Shown here: positions 1-6,898 of the stretch, in pieces
Position numbering within the stretch: the stretch's first letter is position 1
How the letters are laid out: every line of letters starts with the position of its first letter
Origin: UBA6544 sp038131165
GTDB taxonomy: Bacteria; Pseudomonadota; Alphaproteobacteria; UBA8366
Direction: 5' to 3'
NCBI GenBank assembly: GCA_038131165.1
Contig: JAYPOZ010000090.1
Coordinates: 1 to 18,964, forward strand
DNA: 18,964 nucleotides
The notes under the pieces: generated by a model
What the model saw: only the letters and a program-made list of their open reading frames with translations
What the model was told of the DNA's origin: nothing
Databases searched by the model: none
Made by a program: the position numbers and the translations under genes

Positions 1-96
1 GGGGCGACGGTTGAAGCCTGCGCCCGCACCCTGAAGGCGGCGGGAGCGAAAGACGTGCATGTCCTCACCCTGGCGCGGGTGGTCCGGCCCCGCTAG
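1..96 (+). CDS. ComF-family phosphoribosyltransferase, C-terminal fragment
   Basis: Only the last 31 codons are present; the gene begins before the window and ends at a TAG at 94-96. The readable tail runs GATVEACARTLKAAGA and closes with LARVVRP. This matches the end of ComF/GntX-type proteins, where a phosphoribosyltransferase loop (often D-D-V-x-T-T-G-A-T) leads into a last helix and strand. The family carries an N-terminal double zinc ribbon and a type I phosphoribosyltransferase fold, and is linked to DNA uptake in competent bacteria; its role in non-competent bacteria is unclear. Lying just upstream of a glutaredoxin gene is, from memory, the usual alphaproteobacterial arrangement. The call rests on a short tail, so the family is likely but the exact role is not shown. 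Confidence 0.7.
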   Translation, partial: GATVEACARTLKAAGAKDVHVLTLARVVRPR

Positions 97-190
97 CGAC
101 CGCGCCGTCACGATTCCGTGTCGGGAGTGGCAAAGTCGACCTCGACGTTATATCTAAGAGGCGAAGCTCAATCTCTTGGGACGAGAAATG

Positions 191-454
191 ATGGCCAAAG
201 TCGAAATCTACACGAGTCCGCTCTGCGGCTTTTGTCACGCCGCGAAGCGTCTTCTGGACACCAAAGGTGTCGCCTATGAAGAGTTCGACGTGTTGATGCA
301 GCCGGCGCTGAAGCAGGAAATGCTGCAGCGCGCCGAAGGCCGCAGCACGGTGCCCCAGATCTTCATCGACGGCGCCGGGATCGGCGGGTGCGACGATCTG
401 CATGCCCTGGAGGCGTCGGGACGGCTGGACGCCCTGTTGGAGGCGGGCCAATGA
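191..454 (+). CDS. grxC: Glutaredoxin 3 (dithiol, class I)
   Basis: An 87-residue cytosolic glutaredoxin that reduces disulfides and glutathione mixed disulfides using glutathione. Visible motifs are the dithiol active site C12-G-F-C15, the cis-proline loop T53-V-P55, and the glutathione-binding G65-G-C-D-D69. Length and motif order are normal for GrxC. The active site is CGFC where the E. coli protein has CPYC. Two adjacent ATG codons (188 and 191) are possible starts; 191 is chosen because it gives M-A-K-V, typical of the family, and sits a better distance from the G/A-rich stretch at 178-186. The stop overlaps the ATG of the next gene (ATGA), so the two are almost certainly translated together. 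The 94 bases upstream contain no convincing promoter. Confidence 0.93.
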   Translation: MAKVEIYTSPLCGFCHAAKRLLDTKGVAYEEFDVLMQPALKQEMLQRAEGRSTVPQIFIDGAGIGGCDDLHALEASGRLDALLEAGQ

Positions 455-1308
455 GCGGCAACCTCAAGGTCGCCTGCGTCCAGCTGACCTCGACGACCGA
501 TATCGACGAGAACATCGCCCTTTCCAGCGCCTTGATCCGCGAGGCGCATGCGGGCGGGGCACAGCTGATCGGATTGCCGGAGGTGGTCAATCTGGTGCAG
601 CGCAGCCGCAAGGAATCCGCCAAGGTCGTCAAGACGCAGGACGAAGAAACCGCGTTGCAGGCCTATCGCGCCTTGGCGGCGGAATTGGGGGTTTGGCTGC
701 ACACGGGATCCCTGGTGATCAAGCTGCTCGACGACGAGCGCAACGTGAACCGCTCCTTTCTGATCGATGACAAAGGCGCGATTGCGGCGACCTACGACAA
801 AATTCACATGTTCGATGTCGATCTGGAGAACGGCGTCAGCTTCCGGGAATCGAAAGCCTTCCGGCCGGGCGACCGCGCCGTGGTGGCGGAGACTCCGTGG
901 GGCGGGCTCGGCATGACCGTCTGCTACGACGTGCGCTTCGCCTATCTCTACCGGGCCTTGGCCAAGGCGGGCGCGGATATTCTGATGGTGCCGGCCGCCT
1001 TCACCCGCCAGACGGGGAAGGCGCACTGGCACATTCTGCTGCAGGCGCGCGCGATCGAAACCGGCTGTTTCGTGGTCGCGGCAGCGCAATGCGGCGACCA
1101 CGAGGACGGCCGCGAGACCTACGGCCATTCGCTGATCGTCGCCCCCTGGGGCGAAGTGCTGGCCGACGGCGGCGAGGGGCCGGGCATGATCTCGGCGGAG
1201 CTGGATTTCGCGCGCATCGAAAAGGCGCGCAACATGGTGCCGGCGCTCTCCCACGACCGCGAGTTCGCGCCGCCCGCGCCGATCGGCTTGCGGGCCGCGG
1301 GCGAATAG
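451..1308 (+). CDS. Nitrilase-superfamily amidase, Nit1/YbeM type (probable deaminated glutathione amidase)
   Basis: A 285-residue cytosolic C-N hydrolase. The catalytic triad is readable: Glu44 in LPEVVN, Lys117 in YDKIHMFDVD and Cys158 in VCYDVRF. The YDKIHMFDVD segment and overall length match the Nit1 branch, whose mammalian and E. coli (YbeM) members hydrolyse deaminated glutathione, a side product of transaminases, to 2-oxoglutarate and Cys-Gly. The ATG at 451 overlaps the grxC stop, which argues for a shared role in glutathione metabolism. Older annotations call this family nitrilase or omega-amidase (Nit2); Nit2 is a neighbouring branch and cannot be wholly excluded from motifs alone. 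The gene ends 6 bases before the convergent methyltransferase, with no clear terminator hairpin between. Confidence 0.88.
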   Translation: MSGNLKVACVQLTSTTDIDENIALSSALIREAHAGGAQLIGLPEVVNLVQRSRKESAKVVKTQDEETALQAYRALAAELGVWLHTGSLVIKLLDDERNVNRSFLIDDKGAIAATYDKIHMFDVDLENGVSFRESKAFRPGDRAVVAETPWGGLGMTVCYDVRFAYLYRALAKAGADILMVPAAFTRQTGKAHWHILLQARAIETGCFVVAAAQCGDHEDGRETYGHSLIVAPWGEVLADGGEGPGMISAELDFARIEKARNMVPALSHDREFAPPAPIGLRAAGE

Positions 1309-1314
1309 CGGACT

Positions 1315-1766
1315 TCAGCTTGCTGTTCTCTTGATCGCGGCAATCCGTTGGATGACCGCCGGTGACGGGCGTGTCCGCCTGCCGTGCTCGTAGCCGAGAA
1401 TGTCGAAATCCGCCCGCACTTCGTCTGCGAGCTCGCCGGGCGCGAGCAGGAAGTCGGGATTGCGCGGCCGCCCGTAGGCCGCGTTGCCGACGCCGAAGGT
1501 CTCGTAGATCAACAGCCCGCCCGGCGTAACGCAGGCGAGAATGTCGCCCAGAATGCCGCGCCACAGGTAGTTGGTCACGACGACGCAATCGAAATGCCGC
1601 CCCGCCAGCGGGAAGGGGCCGCCGGTCTCGAGATCGGCGCGGACGATCTNNNNNNNNNNNNNNNNNNNNNNNNNNNNNNNNNNNNNNNNNNNNNNNNNNN
1701 NNNNNNNNNNNNNNNNNNNNNNNNNNNNNNNNNNNNNNNNNNNNNNNNNTCGGAAGAGTTGGTCAT
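1315..1766 (-). CDS. Class I SAM-dependent methyltransferase (TehB-like), interrupted by assembly gap
   Basis: The C-terminal part is read on the minus strand from the gap edge (1649) to a TGA at 1315-1317. It contains FPLAGRHFDCVVVTNYLW followed by TPGGLLIYETFGVGN and RNPDFLL, the late half of a Rossmann-type methyltransferase fold as in TehB-like proteins. Beyond the gap an ATG at 1764-1766 opens M-T-N-S-S on the same strand and is a plausible start. The two pieces are not in the same frame if the gap is really 100 bases, so the gap length is a placeholder. The SAM-binding motif I must lie in the missing part. A length of about 200 residues is expected, so roughly 80-90 codons would be missing. 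The substrate is unknown. Confidence 0.72.
1650..1749. other. Assembly gap of 100 N
   Basis: Exactly 100 undetermined bases, the customary placeholder for a gap of unknown size. It interrupts the minus-strand methyltransferase, and the reading frame does not carry across it at this length. Confidence 0.98.
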
Positions 1767-1799
1767 GACGGGTGGACTTGCAGCTTTCGGGTTAAATTG

Positions 1800-1815
1800 C
1801 CATCTATATTGATGG
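1800..1815. repeat. Short inverted repeat in a divergent intergenic region
   Basis: CCATC and GATGG flank the six bases TATATT, giving a 16-base inverted repeat between the divergent methyltransferase and DUF1178 genes. It sits 35 bases upstream of the DUF1178 ATG in a locally AT-rich stretch. It could be an operator or just chance; no consensus promoter could be assigned with confidence on either strand. Confidence 0.25.
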
Positions 1816-1850
1816 ATTTATGACAGTAAGGGCGTTGAAGCGGAAATCCC

Positions 1851-2270
1851 ATGATTTCGTTCAACATCAGATGCGCGAACGAGCACGTCTTCGAAGCGTG
1901 GTTCAACAACAGCGCCGCCTACGAGGAGCAGGCCTCCGGGGGCGAGGTCGTGTGTCCGGTTTGCGGCGATTGCTCGGTCGAGAAAGCGCCGATGGCGCCG
2001 CGCGTCAACATGGGCAAGTCGCGCCGGTCGGCGACGAACATCCCGCCGGAGGTCGCGGTGCGCGCGCTGATTGCCGAAGTGCACCGCCACGTGCAGGCCA
2101 ATACCGAGGATGTCGGCGCGGAATTCGCCGAAGAGGCGCGCCGCATTCACTACGGGGACACGGAAGAGCGTGGCATTCGAGGGCACGCCACCGATGACGA
2201 GATCCGCGAGCTGGCCGAAGAGGAGATCGAGGTCTACCGCATTCCGGATCTGCCGCGCTCGGACGCTTAA
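1851..2270 (+). CDS. DUF1178 family zinc-ribbon protein
   Basis: A 139-residue small protein of unknown function, common next to the comF-grxC-amidase genes in alphaproteobacteria. The N-terminus has Cys8 and His12, then Cys35-P-V-Cys38 followed by Gly39, which together look like a zinc ribbon. The family hallmark K-A-P-M-A-P-R-V follows. The C-terminal half is acidic and helical, ending in EEIEVYRIPDLP. Start at 1851 with GGAA about 9 bases upstream. It ends 10 bases before the convergent ubiG gene. No signal peptide or membrane segment is seen, so it should be cytosolic. The biochemical role is not known. Confidence 0.88.
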   Translation: MISFNIRCANEHVFEAWFNNSAAYEEQASGGEVVCPVCGDCSVEKAPMAPRVNMGKSRRSATNIPPEVAVRALIAEVHRHVQANTEDVGAEFAEEARRIHYGDTEERGIRGHATDDEIRELAEEEIEVYRIPDLPRSDA

Positions 2271-2280
2271 GGCCGCCGTC

Positions 2281-3042
2281 TCAGGGCCGCACCGCAAAGC
2301 CCAAATAATTGACCGCAATATCGTCGTCGTCGATGCGCCAGGTATCCTTGAGCGGATCGAAGGCCAGGCCGGCGAAACTTTCGACCGTCAGGCCGCCGCG
2401 GCGCAACGCGGCCGCAATCTCGGACGGGCGGCGGAATTTTCGCCAGTCGTGCGTGCCCCGTGGCAGCCAGCGCAGGACATACTCGGCCCCAACGATGGCA
2501 AAGGCGAAGGATTTGAGCGTGCGGTTGAGCGTGGCCACGAACATGGCGCCGCCGGGCGCGACGAGGGCACAACTCGCGGCCAGGAAACCGTCGACATCGG
2601 CGACATGTTCGACGACTTCCATATTGAGCACGATATCGTATTGCTCGCCCGCTTCGGCGGCGGCCTCCACTGTGGAAAAACGATAGTCGATGTCGAGCCC
2701 CATGCGTTCCGCATGATTGCGGGCGACCATGATGTTGCGCTCCGAGGCGTCGAGGCCGGTGACCTGAGCACCCAAACGGGCCATCGGCTCGGTCAAGAGT
2801 CCGCCGCCGCAGCCGATATCCGCCAGCCGCAATCCCGCGAGCGGCCGTGGCGCGAACGGGTCGCGGTCGAACCGGCGGCAAATCCGGTCGCGGATAAACC
2901 CGAGGCGCGCGGGGTTCAGCTTGTGCAGCGGTTGGAAGCTGCCTTCGGGATCCCACCATTCATCGGCCAGAGCGCTGAACTTGGCCACTTCGTCGACGTC
3001 GACGCTGGCGTCGAGGGGCCGTGTTTTTTGTTTTTCCATCAT
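2281..3042 (-). CDS. ubiG: Bifunctional ubiquinone biosynthesis O-methyltransferase UbiG
   Basis: A 253-residue SAM-dependent methyltransferase that carries out both O-methylations of the ubiquinone ring (2-polyprenyl-6-hydroxyphenol and 3-demethylubiquinol). The N-terminal F-S-A-L-A-D-E-W-W-D-P-E-G signature (residues 22-34) and the H-K-L-N-P-A-R element are typical of UbiG. SAM motif I is DIGCGGG (75-81), followed by GLDAS (96-100), MEVVEHV (141-147) and TLNRTLKSF. The C-terminal D-T-W-R-I-D-D-D-D-I-A-V-N-Y is also characteristic. Two consecutive ATG codons open the gene; the first is used here and the second changes only one residue. It is divergent from lysC, with 124 bases between the starts, and works with the membrane-associated Ubi proteins encoded elsewhere. 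Confidence 0.95.
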   Translation of the reverse strand: MMEKQKTRPLDASVDVDEVAKFSALADEWWDPEGSFQPLHKLNPARLGFIRDRICRRFDRDPFAPRPLAGLRLADIGCGGGLLTEPMARLGAQVTGLDASERNIMVARNHAERMGLDIDYRFSTVEAAAEAGEQYDIVLNMEVVEHVADVDGFLAASCALVAPGGAMFVATLNRTLKSFAFAIVGAEYVLRWLPRGTHDWRKFRRPSEIAAALRRGGLTVESFAGLAFDPLKDTWRIDDDDIAVNYLGFAVRP

Positions 3043-3081
3043 GCGGGGAGTTTCCGAATCTTGCGCCTTTACAGGGTTGCG

Positions 3082-3110
3082 AGTATGGATACGCCGCCTT
3101 TGGAAGGCAA
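3082..3110 (-). promoter_or_regulatory. Candidate sigma-70-type promoter of ubiG
   Basis: Read on the minus strand, TTGCCT (3110-3105) and CATACT (3087-3082) are separated by exactly 17 bases. Each matches 4 of 6 consensus positions. Transcription would start near 3075, giving a leader of about 33 bases before the ubiG ATG. No equally good element was found for lysC on the other strand. Confidence 0.35.
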
Positions 3111-3166
3111 CCGGCGGCGGATCTCTTACCGGATCCCTTTACGAGACGTTCGACAAGGTCAGATCA

Positions 3167-4387
3167 ATGGCGCGTGTGGTGCAAAAATTCGGCGGTACCT
3201 CGGTCGCGGATGTGGAGCGCATCCGGAATGCGGCGATGAAGGTCAAGAGAGAGGTCGATGCCGGCAACGAGGTGGCGGTGGTCGTCTCGGCGATGGCGGG
3301 TGTCACCAATCAACTGGTCGAGCATGTCAGCGCCATGAGCCCGATGCACGATGCCCGCGAGTACGACGTCGTGGTTTCATCGGGCGAGCAGGTCACGACC
3401 GGGTTGATGGCCTTGGCGCTGCAGGAAATCGGCGTGTCCGCGCGCTCGTGGCTGGGCTGGCAATTGCCGGTCCGCACCGACGATGCCCATGGGCGCGCGC
3501 GCATCCAGGAAATCGATACGGCTGCCGTCGATGCCCGATTGAAGGAAGGCCAGGTCGCGGTGATACCGGGATTTCAGGGGCTGTCGCCGAACAATCGCGT
3601 CACCACGCTCGGGCGGGGCGGTTCGGATACCAGCGCGGTCGCTTTGGCGGCGGCGCTGAAGGCCGACCGGTGCGATATCTATACCGATGTCGATGGCGTC
3701 TACACCAGCGATACGCGCATCGTGGTAAAGGCCCGGAACCTCGACCGGATCACGTATGAAGAAATGCTGGAAATGGCCTCTCAAGGAGCGAAGGTGTTGC
3801 AGACCCGCTCCGTCGAGATGGCAATGAATCACAGCGTCCGCCTTTATGTCCGCTCCAGTTTCGCGGATAGCGAGGGAACGCTGGTTTGCGATGAGGATGA
3901 AATCTTGGAACATCAAGTCGTCAGTGGAATTGCCTATAGCCGGGACGAGGCAAAGATCACATTGGTGCGAGTGCCGGACCGTCCCGGTGTCGCCGCCGCC
4001 ATTTTCGGTCCGCTCGCGGACGAGAACGTCAACGTCGACATGATCGTCCAAAGCACGGCCGCGGACGGGGCACTCACGGATATCACCTTCACGGTCGCCA
4101 AGATCGATTTTGATCGGGCGACCAAATTGCTCGGCGACCTTCAGCAGGATATCGGCTTCGCATCGCTGATTCCCGATTCCGGGGTCGTCAAGGTATCGGT
4201 CATCGGTGTCGGTATGCGCAGCCACGCCGGTGTCGCGCAGCTGATGTTTAAGACGCTTTCGGAAAAAGGCATCAACGTGCAGGTGATCTCGACCTCCGAG
4301 ATCAAGATCAGCGTCCTGATCGCGGAGGAGTACGCGGAGTTGGCTTTGCGGGCGCTTCACACCGCCTATGGTTTGGACGCCGACTAG
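3167..4387 (+). CDS. lysC: Aspartate kinase (aspartokinase)
   Basis: A 406-residue enzyme that phosphorylates L-aspartate with ATP, the first step towards lysine, methionine, threonine and diaminopimelate. The amino acid kinase domain opens with KFGGTSV (7-13) and includes VVSSGEQV and LGRGGSDTSAVALA. The C-terminal part carries two ACT domains: one begins near ITLVRVPDRPGVAAAIF, the next near VKVSVIGVGMRSHAGVA. This is the monofunctional, lysine/threonine-regulated class without a homoserine dehydrogenase domain. The ATG at 3167 is chosen over upstream in-frame starts because it gives M-A-R-V-V-Q-K-F-G-G and has AAGG about 8 bases upstream. ptsP follows after 42 bases, an arrangement I recall as common in alphaproteobacteria. 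ACT-domain feedback inhibition is expected from the family. Confidence 0.96.
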   Translation: MARVVQKFGGTSVADVERIRNAAMKVKREVDAGNEVAVVVSAMAGVTNQLVEHVSAMSPMHDAREYDVVVSSGEQVTTGLMALALQEIGVSARSWLGWQLPVRTDDAHGRARIQEIDTAAVDARLKEGQVAVIPGFQGLSPNNRVTTLGRGGSDTSAVALAAALKADRCDIYTDVDGVYTSDTRIVVKARNLDRITYEEMLEMASQGAKVLQTRSVEMAMNHSVRLYVRSSFADSEGTLVCDEDEILEHQVVSGIAYSRDEAKITLVRVPDRPGVAAAIFGPLADENVNVDMIVQSTAADGALTDITFTVAKIDFDRATKLLGDLQQDIGFASLIPDSGVVKVSVIGVGMRSHAGVAQLMFKTLSEKGINVQVISTSEIKISVLIAEEYAELALRALHTAYGLDAD

Positions 4388-4391
4388 GGAG

Positions 4392-4422
4392 ACGCCCTGG
4401 CCTTCTCCGGGCCGGCCGGCGT
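4392..4422 (+). promoter_or_regulatory. Hairpin in the lysC-ptsP spacer, next to the ptsP start
   Basis: ACGCC (4392-4396) pairs with GGCGT (4418-4422), and GGCC (4399-4402) pairs with GGCC (4414-4417) inside it, leaving a 2-base bulge and an 11-base loop. The structure fills most of the 42-base spacer and ends 7 bases before the ptsP ATG, where no clear ribosome binding site is present. It could affect translation or RNA stability; there is no T tract to suggest termination. Confidence 0.35.
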
Positions 4423-4429
4423 AACGGTC

Positions 4430-6700
4430 ATGACGGACGAACGAAGTTGGATCGGTTCACGGCGGCTCCTGCGACAATTGCGGGATGCGATGGCGGGCCG
4501 CGGTTCGGCGCAGCAGCGTCTCGACCGCATTGTCCAGTTGATCGCCCGCGGCATGGTCGCCGAAGTGTGTTCCGTCTACGTGCTGCGGCCGGGCGACCTC
4601 CTGGAATTGTTTGCGACGGAAGGCTTGCGCAAGGACGCTGTTCACCGCACCCGGCTGCGTCTCGGCGAGGGACTGGTCGGCGACATCGCCGCCTATGCGC
4701 GCCCGCTCGCGCTGGCGGATGCCCAATCCCACCCGCAGTTCGCCTATCGGCCGGAGACCGGCGAGGAAATATTTCATTCTCTTCTGGGCGTGCCCATTCT
4801 GCGGGGCGGGCGCGTGCTCGGCGTGCTGGTGATTCAGAATCAGAGCGAACGGAGTTACGCGGAGGACGAGGCCGAGACGCTGGAGACCATCGCCATGGTC
4901 GTCGCGGAGTTGGTGGCCGGCGGCGAACTGGTACAGGAGACGGAATTGGCGGCGGCGGAAGCGCCTCTTGGCGCGCCCGCCCGCCTTGCCGGCACGCGTT
5001 TGAACGGCGGCCTCGCATTCGGTCCCGCCGTGCTGCATCGCCGCGGCACGACGGTCGCGCAGACGGTCTCGGAAGATCCCGAACGCGAACTCGAGCGCCT
5101 CGGCGAGGCGGTGGCGGACATGCGCAATGCCATCGACCTCATGCTCGAAGATTACGATTTGGAGGGCGGTGGAGAGCATCTGGATATCTTGCGGACCTAC
5201 CGGATGATCGCCGAAGACCGCGGTTGGTTCGGGCGGGTGCGCGAAGTCGTCCGCAGCGGGCTGACCGCGGAAGCAGCCGTCTCGAAAGTTCTCAACGACA
5301 CCCGCGCCCGCATGCAGAAAGTGCAGGACCCCTACATCCGCGAGCGGCTGATGGATATGGACGATCTCGGTTATCGGCTGCTTCAGCATTTGACCGGCGA
5401 GGGCAGTGCGGGTGGGACCGTCGGGGGCGAAGAAGGGTTTATACTGATCGCGCGTTCGATGGGCCCGGCCGAACTGTTGGACTACGACCGCAGCCGTCTT
5501 CGCGGACTGATCCTGGAGGAGGGTTCGTATAATTCGCATGTGGCGATTGTCGCGCGGGCTTTGAGCGTTCCCGTCGTCGGCGGGGTACGCTACGTGCTGA
5601 GCCGGGTCGAGGAGGGTGCTCCGGTTTTGGTCGATGGCGATTCCGGCGTTGTCGTGATCCGGCCCGGAGCGGAATTTCAGGCCCGTATCCAGGAAAGCAT
5701 CGAGACCAATGCGCGCCGCCGCGCCGAACTCGTGGCCATCCGCGACCTTCCGGCGGTGACTCGCGACGGCACAGAGGTTTCCTTGATGATCAATGCGGGG
5801 CTCCTGATCGACCTTGAGCATTTGCCGGAGACCGGGGCCGACGGCGTCGGATTGCTGCGCAGCGAAATTGCCTTCATGCTGCATCCGGAATTCCCCAACG
5901 TCGATCGCCAACGCGAGGTATACCGGCGGATATTCGAGGCCGCCGAGGACAAGCCCGTGGTATTCCGGACTCTCGATATCGGTGGCGATAAACTGCTGCC
6001 CTATTTCAACGGTGGGGAAGACGAGAATCCCGCGATGGGTTGGCGGGCGCTGCGGATCGCGCTCGACCGGCCCGGCATGCTGCGCACGCAGCTGCGCGCC
6101 TTGATCGAGGCTGCCGACGGTCGGGATCTGCGGATCATGTTCCCCATGGTCAGCGAAGTGGCGGAGTTCGACGCGGCGCGCGCGTTGGTCGATCGCGAAT
6201 GGGAACAGGCGACGGCACGCGGTGTCGAGATGCCGGATTCGATCCAGGTTGGCGCCATGCTCGAGGTGCCGTCCCTTTACTTTCAAATGCCGGAACTGCT
6301 GGAGCGCGTCGACTTTCTTTCGGTGGGCTCGAACGACTTGCTGCAATTTCTGTTCGCGAGCGACCGCGGAAACCCGCAGGTCGGAGAACGCTACGATCGC
6401 CTATCGCCGGCCTTGCTGCGGCTGTTGCGCGACGTCGTGCAGAAGTGCGACGCGGCCGAGGTGCCGCTCAGCCTGTGCGGCGAGATGGCGGGAGAACCCT
6501 TGGAAGCCATGGCGCTTCTGGGCATCGGTATCCGGCGACTGTCCATGAATGCGAACGCGGTCGGCAGCGTCCGGCTGATGACCCGCAGTCTGGATATCGG
6601 GGCGCTGAGAGACTATCTTGCGACGATCATCGGAGGTGCCGATCACAGCCTGCGCACCAAGTTGTCGGCCTTTGCGCGTGACCGAGGGATCGCGATCTGA
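4430..6700 (+). CDS. ptsP: Phosphoenolpyruvate-protein phosphotransferase PtsP (enzyme I-Ntr)
   Basis: A 756-residue cytosolic enzyme that takes phosphate from PEP and passes it to NPr in the nitrogen-related PTS. Domains in order: an N-terminal GAF domain (about 20-165, ending in LGVPILRGGRVLGVLVIQN), the enzyme I N-terminal and swivelling phosphohistidine region, and a PEP-utilising TIM barrel (about 450-750). The phosphorylated histidine is His370 in EEGSYNSHVAIVAR. The barrel shows LLRSEIAFM, RTLDIGGDKLLPYF and SVGSNDLLQFLFASDR, with the catalytic cysteine in SLCGEMAGEP. Length fits the GAF-bearing form. The GAF domain is thought to sense glutamine or 2-oxoglutarate status in relatives. 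No ptsO or ptsN gene lies nearby. The start at 4430 has a weak ribosome site but matches the family N-terminus. Confidence 0.95.
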   Translation: MTDERSWIGSRRLLRQLRDAMAGRGSAQQRLDRIVQLIARGMVAEVCSVYVLRPGDLLELFATEGLRKDAVHRTRLRLGEGLVGDIAAYARPLALADAQSHPQFAYRPETGEEIFHSLLGVPILRGGRVLGVLVIQNQSERSYAEDEAETLETIAMVVAELVAGGELVQETELAAAEAPLGAPARLAGTRLNGGLAFGPAVLHRRGTTVAQTVSEDPERELERLGEAVADMRNAIDLMLEDYDLEGGGEHLDILRTYRMIAEDRGWFGRVREVVRSGLTAEAAVSKVLNDTRARMQKVQDPYIRERLMDMDDLGYRLLQHLTGEGSAGGTVGGEEGFILIARSMGPAELLDYDRSRLRGLILEEGSYNSHVAIVARALSVPVVGGVRYVLSRVEEGAPVLVDGDSGVVVIRPGAEFQARIQESIETNARRRAELVAIRDLPAVTRDGTEVSLMINAGLLIDLEHLPETGADGVGLLRSEIAFMLHPEFPNVDRQREVYRRIFEAAEDKPVVFRTLDIGGDKLLPYFNGGEDENPAMGWRALRIALDRPGMLRTQLRALIEAADGRDLRIMFPMVSEVAEFDAARALVDREWEQATARGVEMPDSIQVGAMLEVPSLYFQMPELLERVDFLSVGSNDLLQFLFASDRGNPQVGERYDRLSPALLRLLRDVVQKCDAAEVPLSLCGEMAGEPLEAMALLGIGIRRLSMNANAVGSVRLMTRSLDIGALRDYLATIIGGADHSLRTKLSAFARDRGIAI

Positions 6701-6789
6701 GAAGTTAATTCAGTTGAACTCCATAGACCCTTGCTGTTATTGAAAAACTTGAAATTTGTACGGCGCTGGAGAATGGACTGCTTTTGACG

Positions 6790-6807
6790 CGGATGGCTTC
6801 GCATCCG
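6790..6807. repeat. Small hairpin in the ptsP-rodZ intergenic region
   Basis: CGGATG and CATCCG form a perfect 6-base stem around GCTTCG in the 198-base ptsP-rodZ spacer. No T tract follows, so it is a poor intrinsic terminator candidate. The first 60 bases of the spacer are AT-rich compared with the surroundings. No promoter could be assigned with confidence. Confidence 0.25.
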
Positions 6808-6898
6808 AAGGCCGATCATGAAGGCGCGGCGCATGTGACACGATACGGGCCGGTGTCGGGAATTGCGCGGCCGCGACTGAGAACAGGAACGACGGAAC

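Noticed and set aside
135..177. Inverted repeats upstream of grxC (GTCGA/TCGAC and AAGAG/CTCTT)
   Set aside because: Stems of 5 bases only, with no T tract and no promoter match; likely chance.
2071..3759. Plus-strand 562-codon frame across DUF1178, ubiG and lysC
   Set aside because: It crosses three genes in other frames, and its translation carries no domain; a GC-rich chance open frame.
4457..6346. Minus-strand open frame of 629 codons opposite ptsP
   Set aside because: Antisense shadow of a clear ptsP gene.
6784..6812. TTGACG as a -35 for rodZ
   Set aside because: The -35 match is good, but the sequence 17 bases downstream (GAAGGC) does not resemble a -10.
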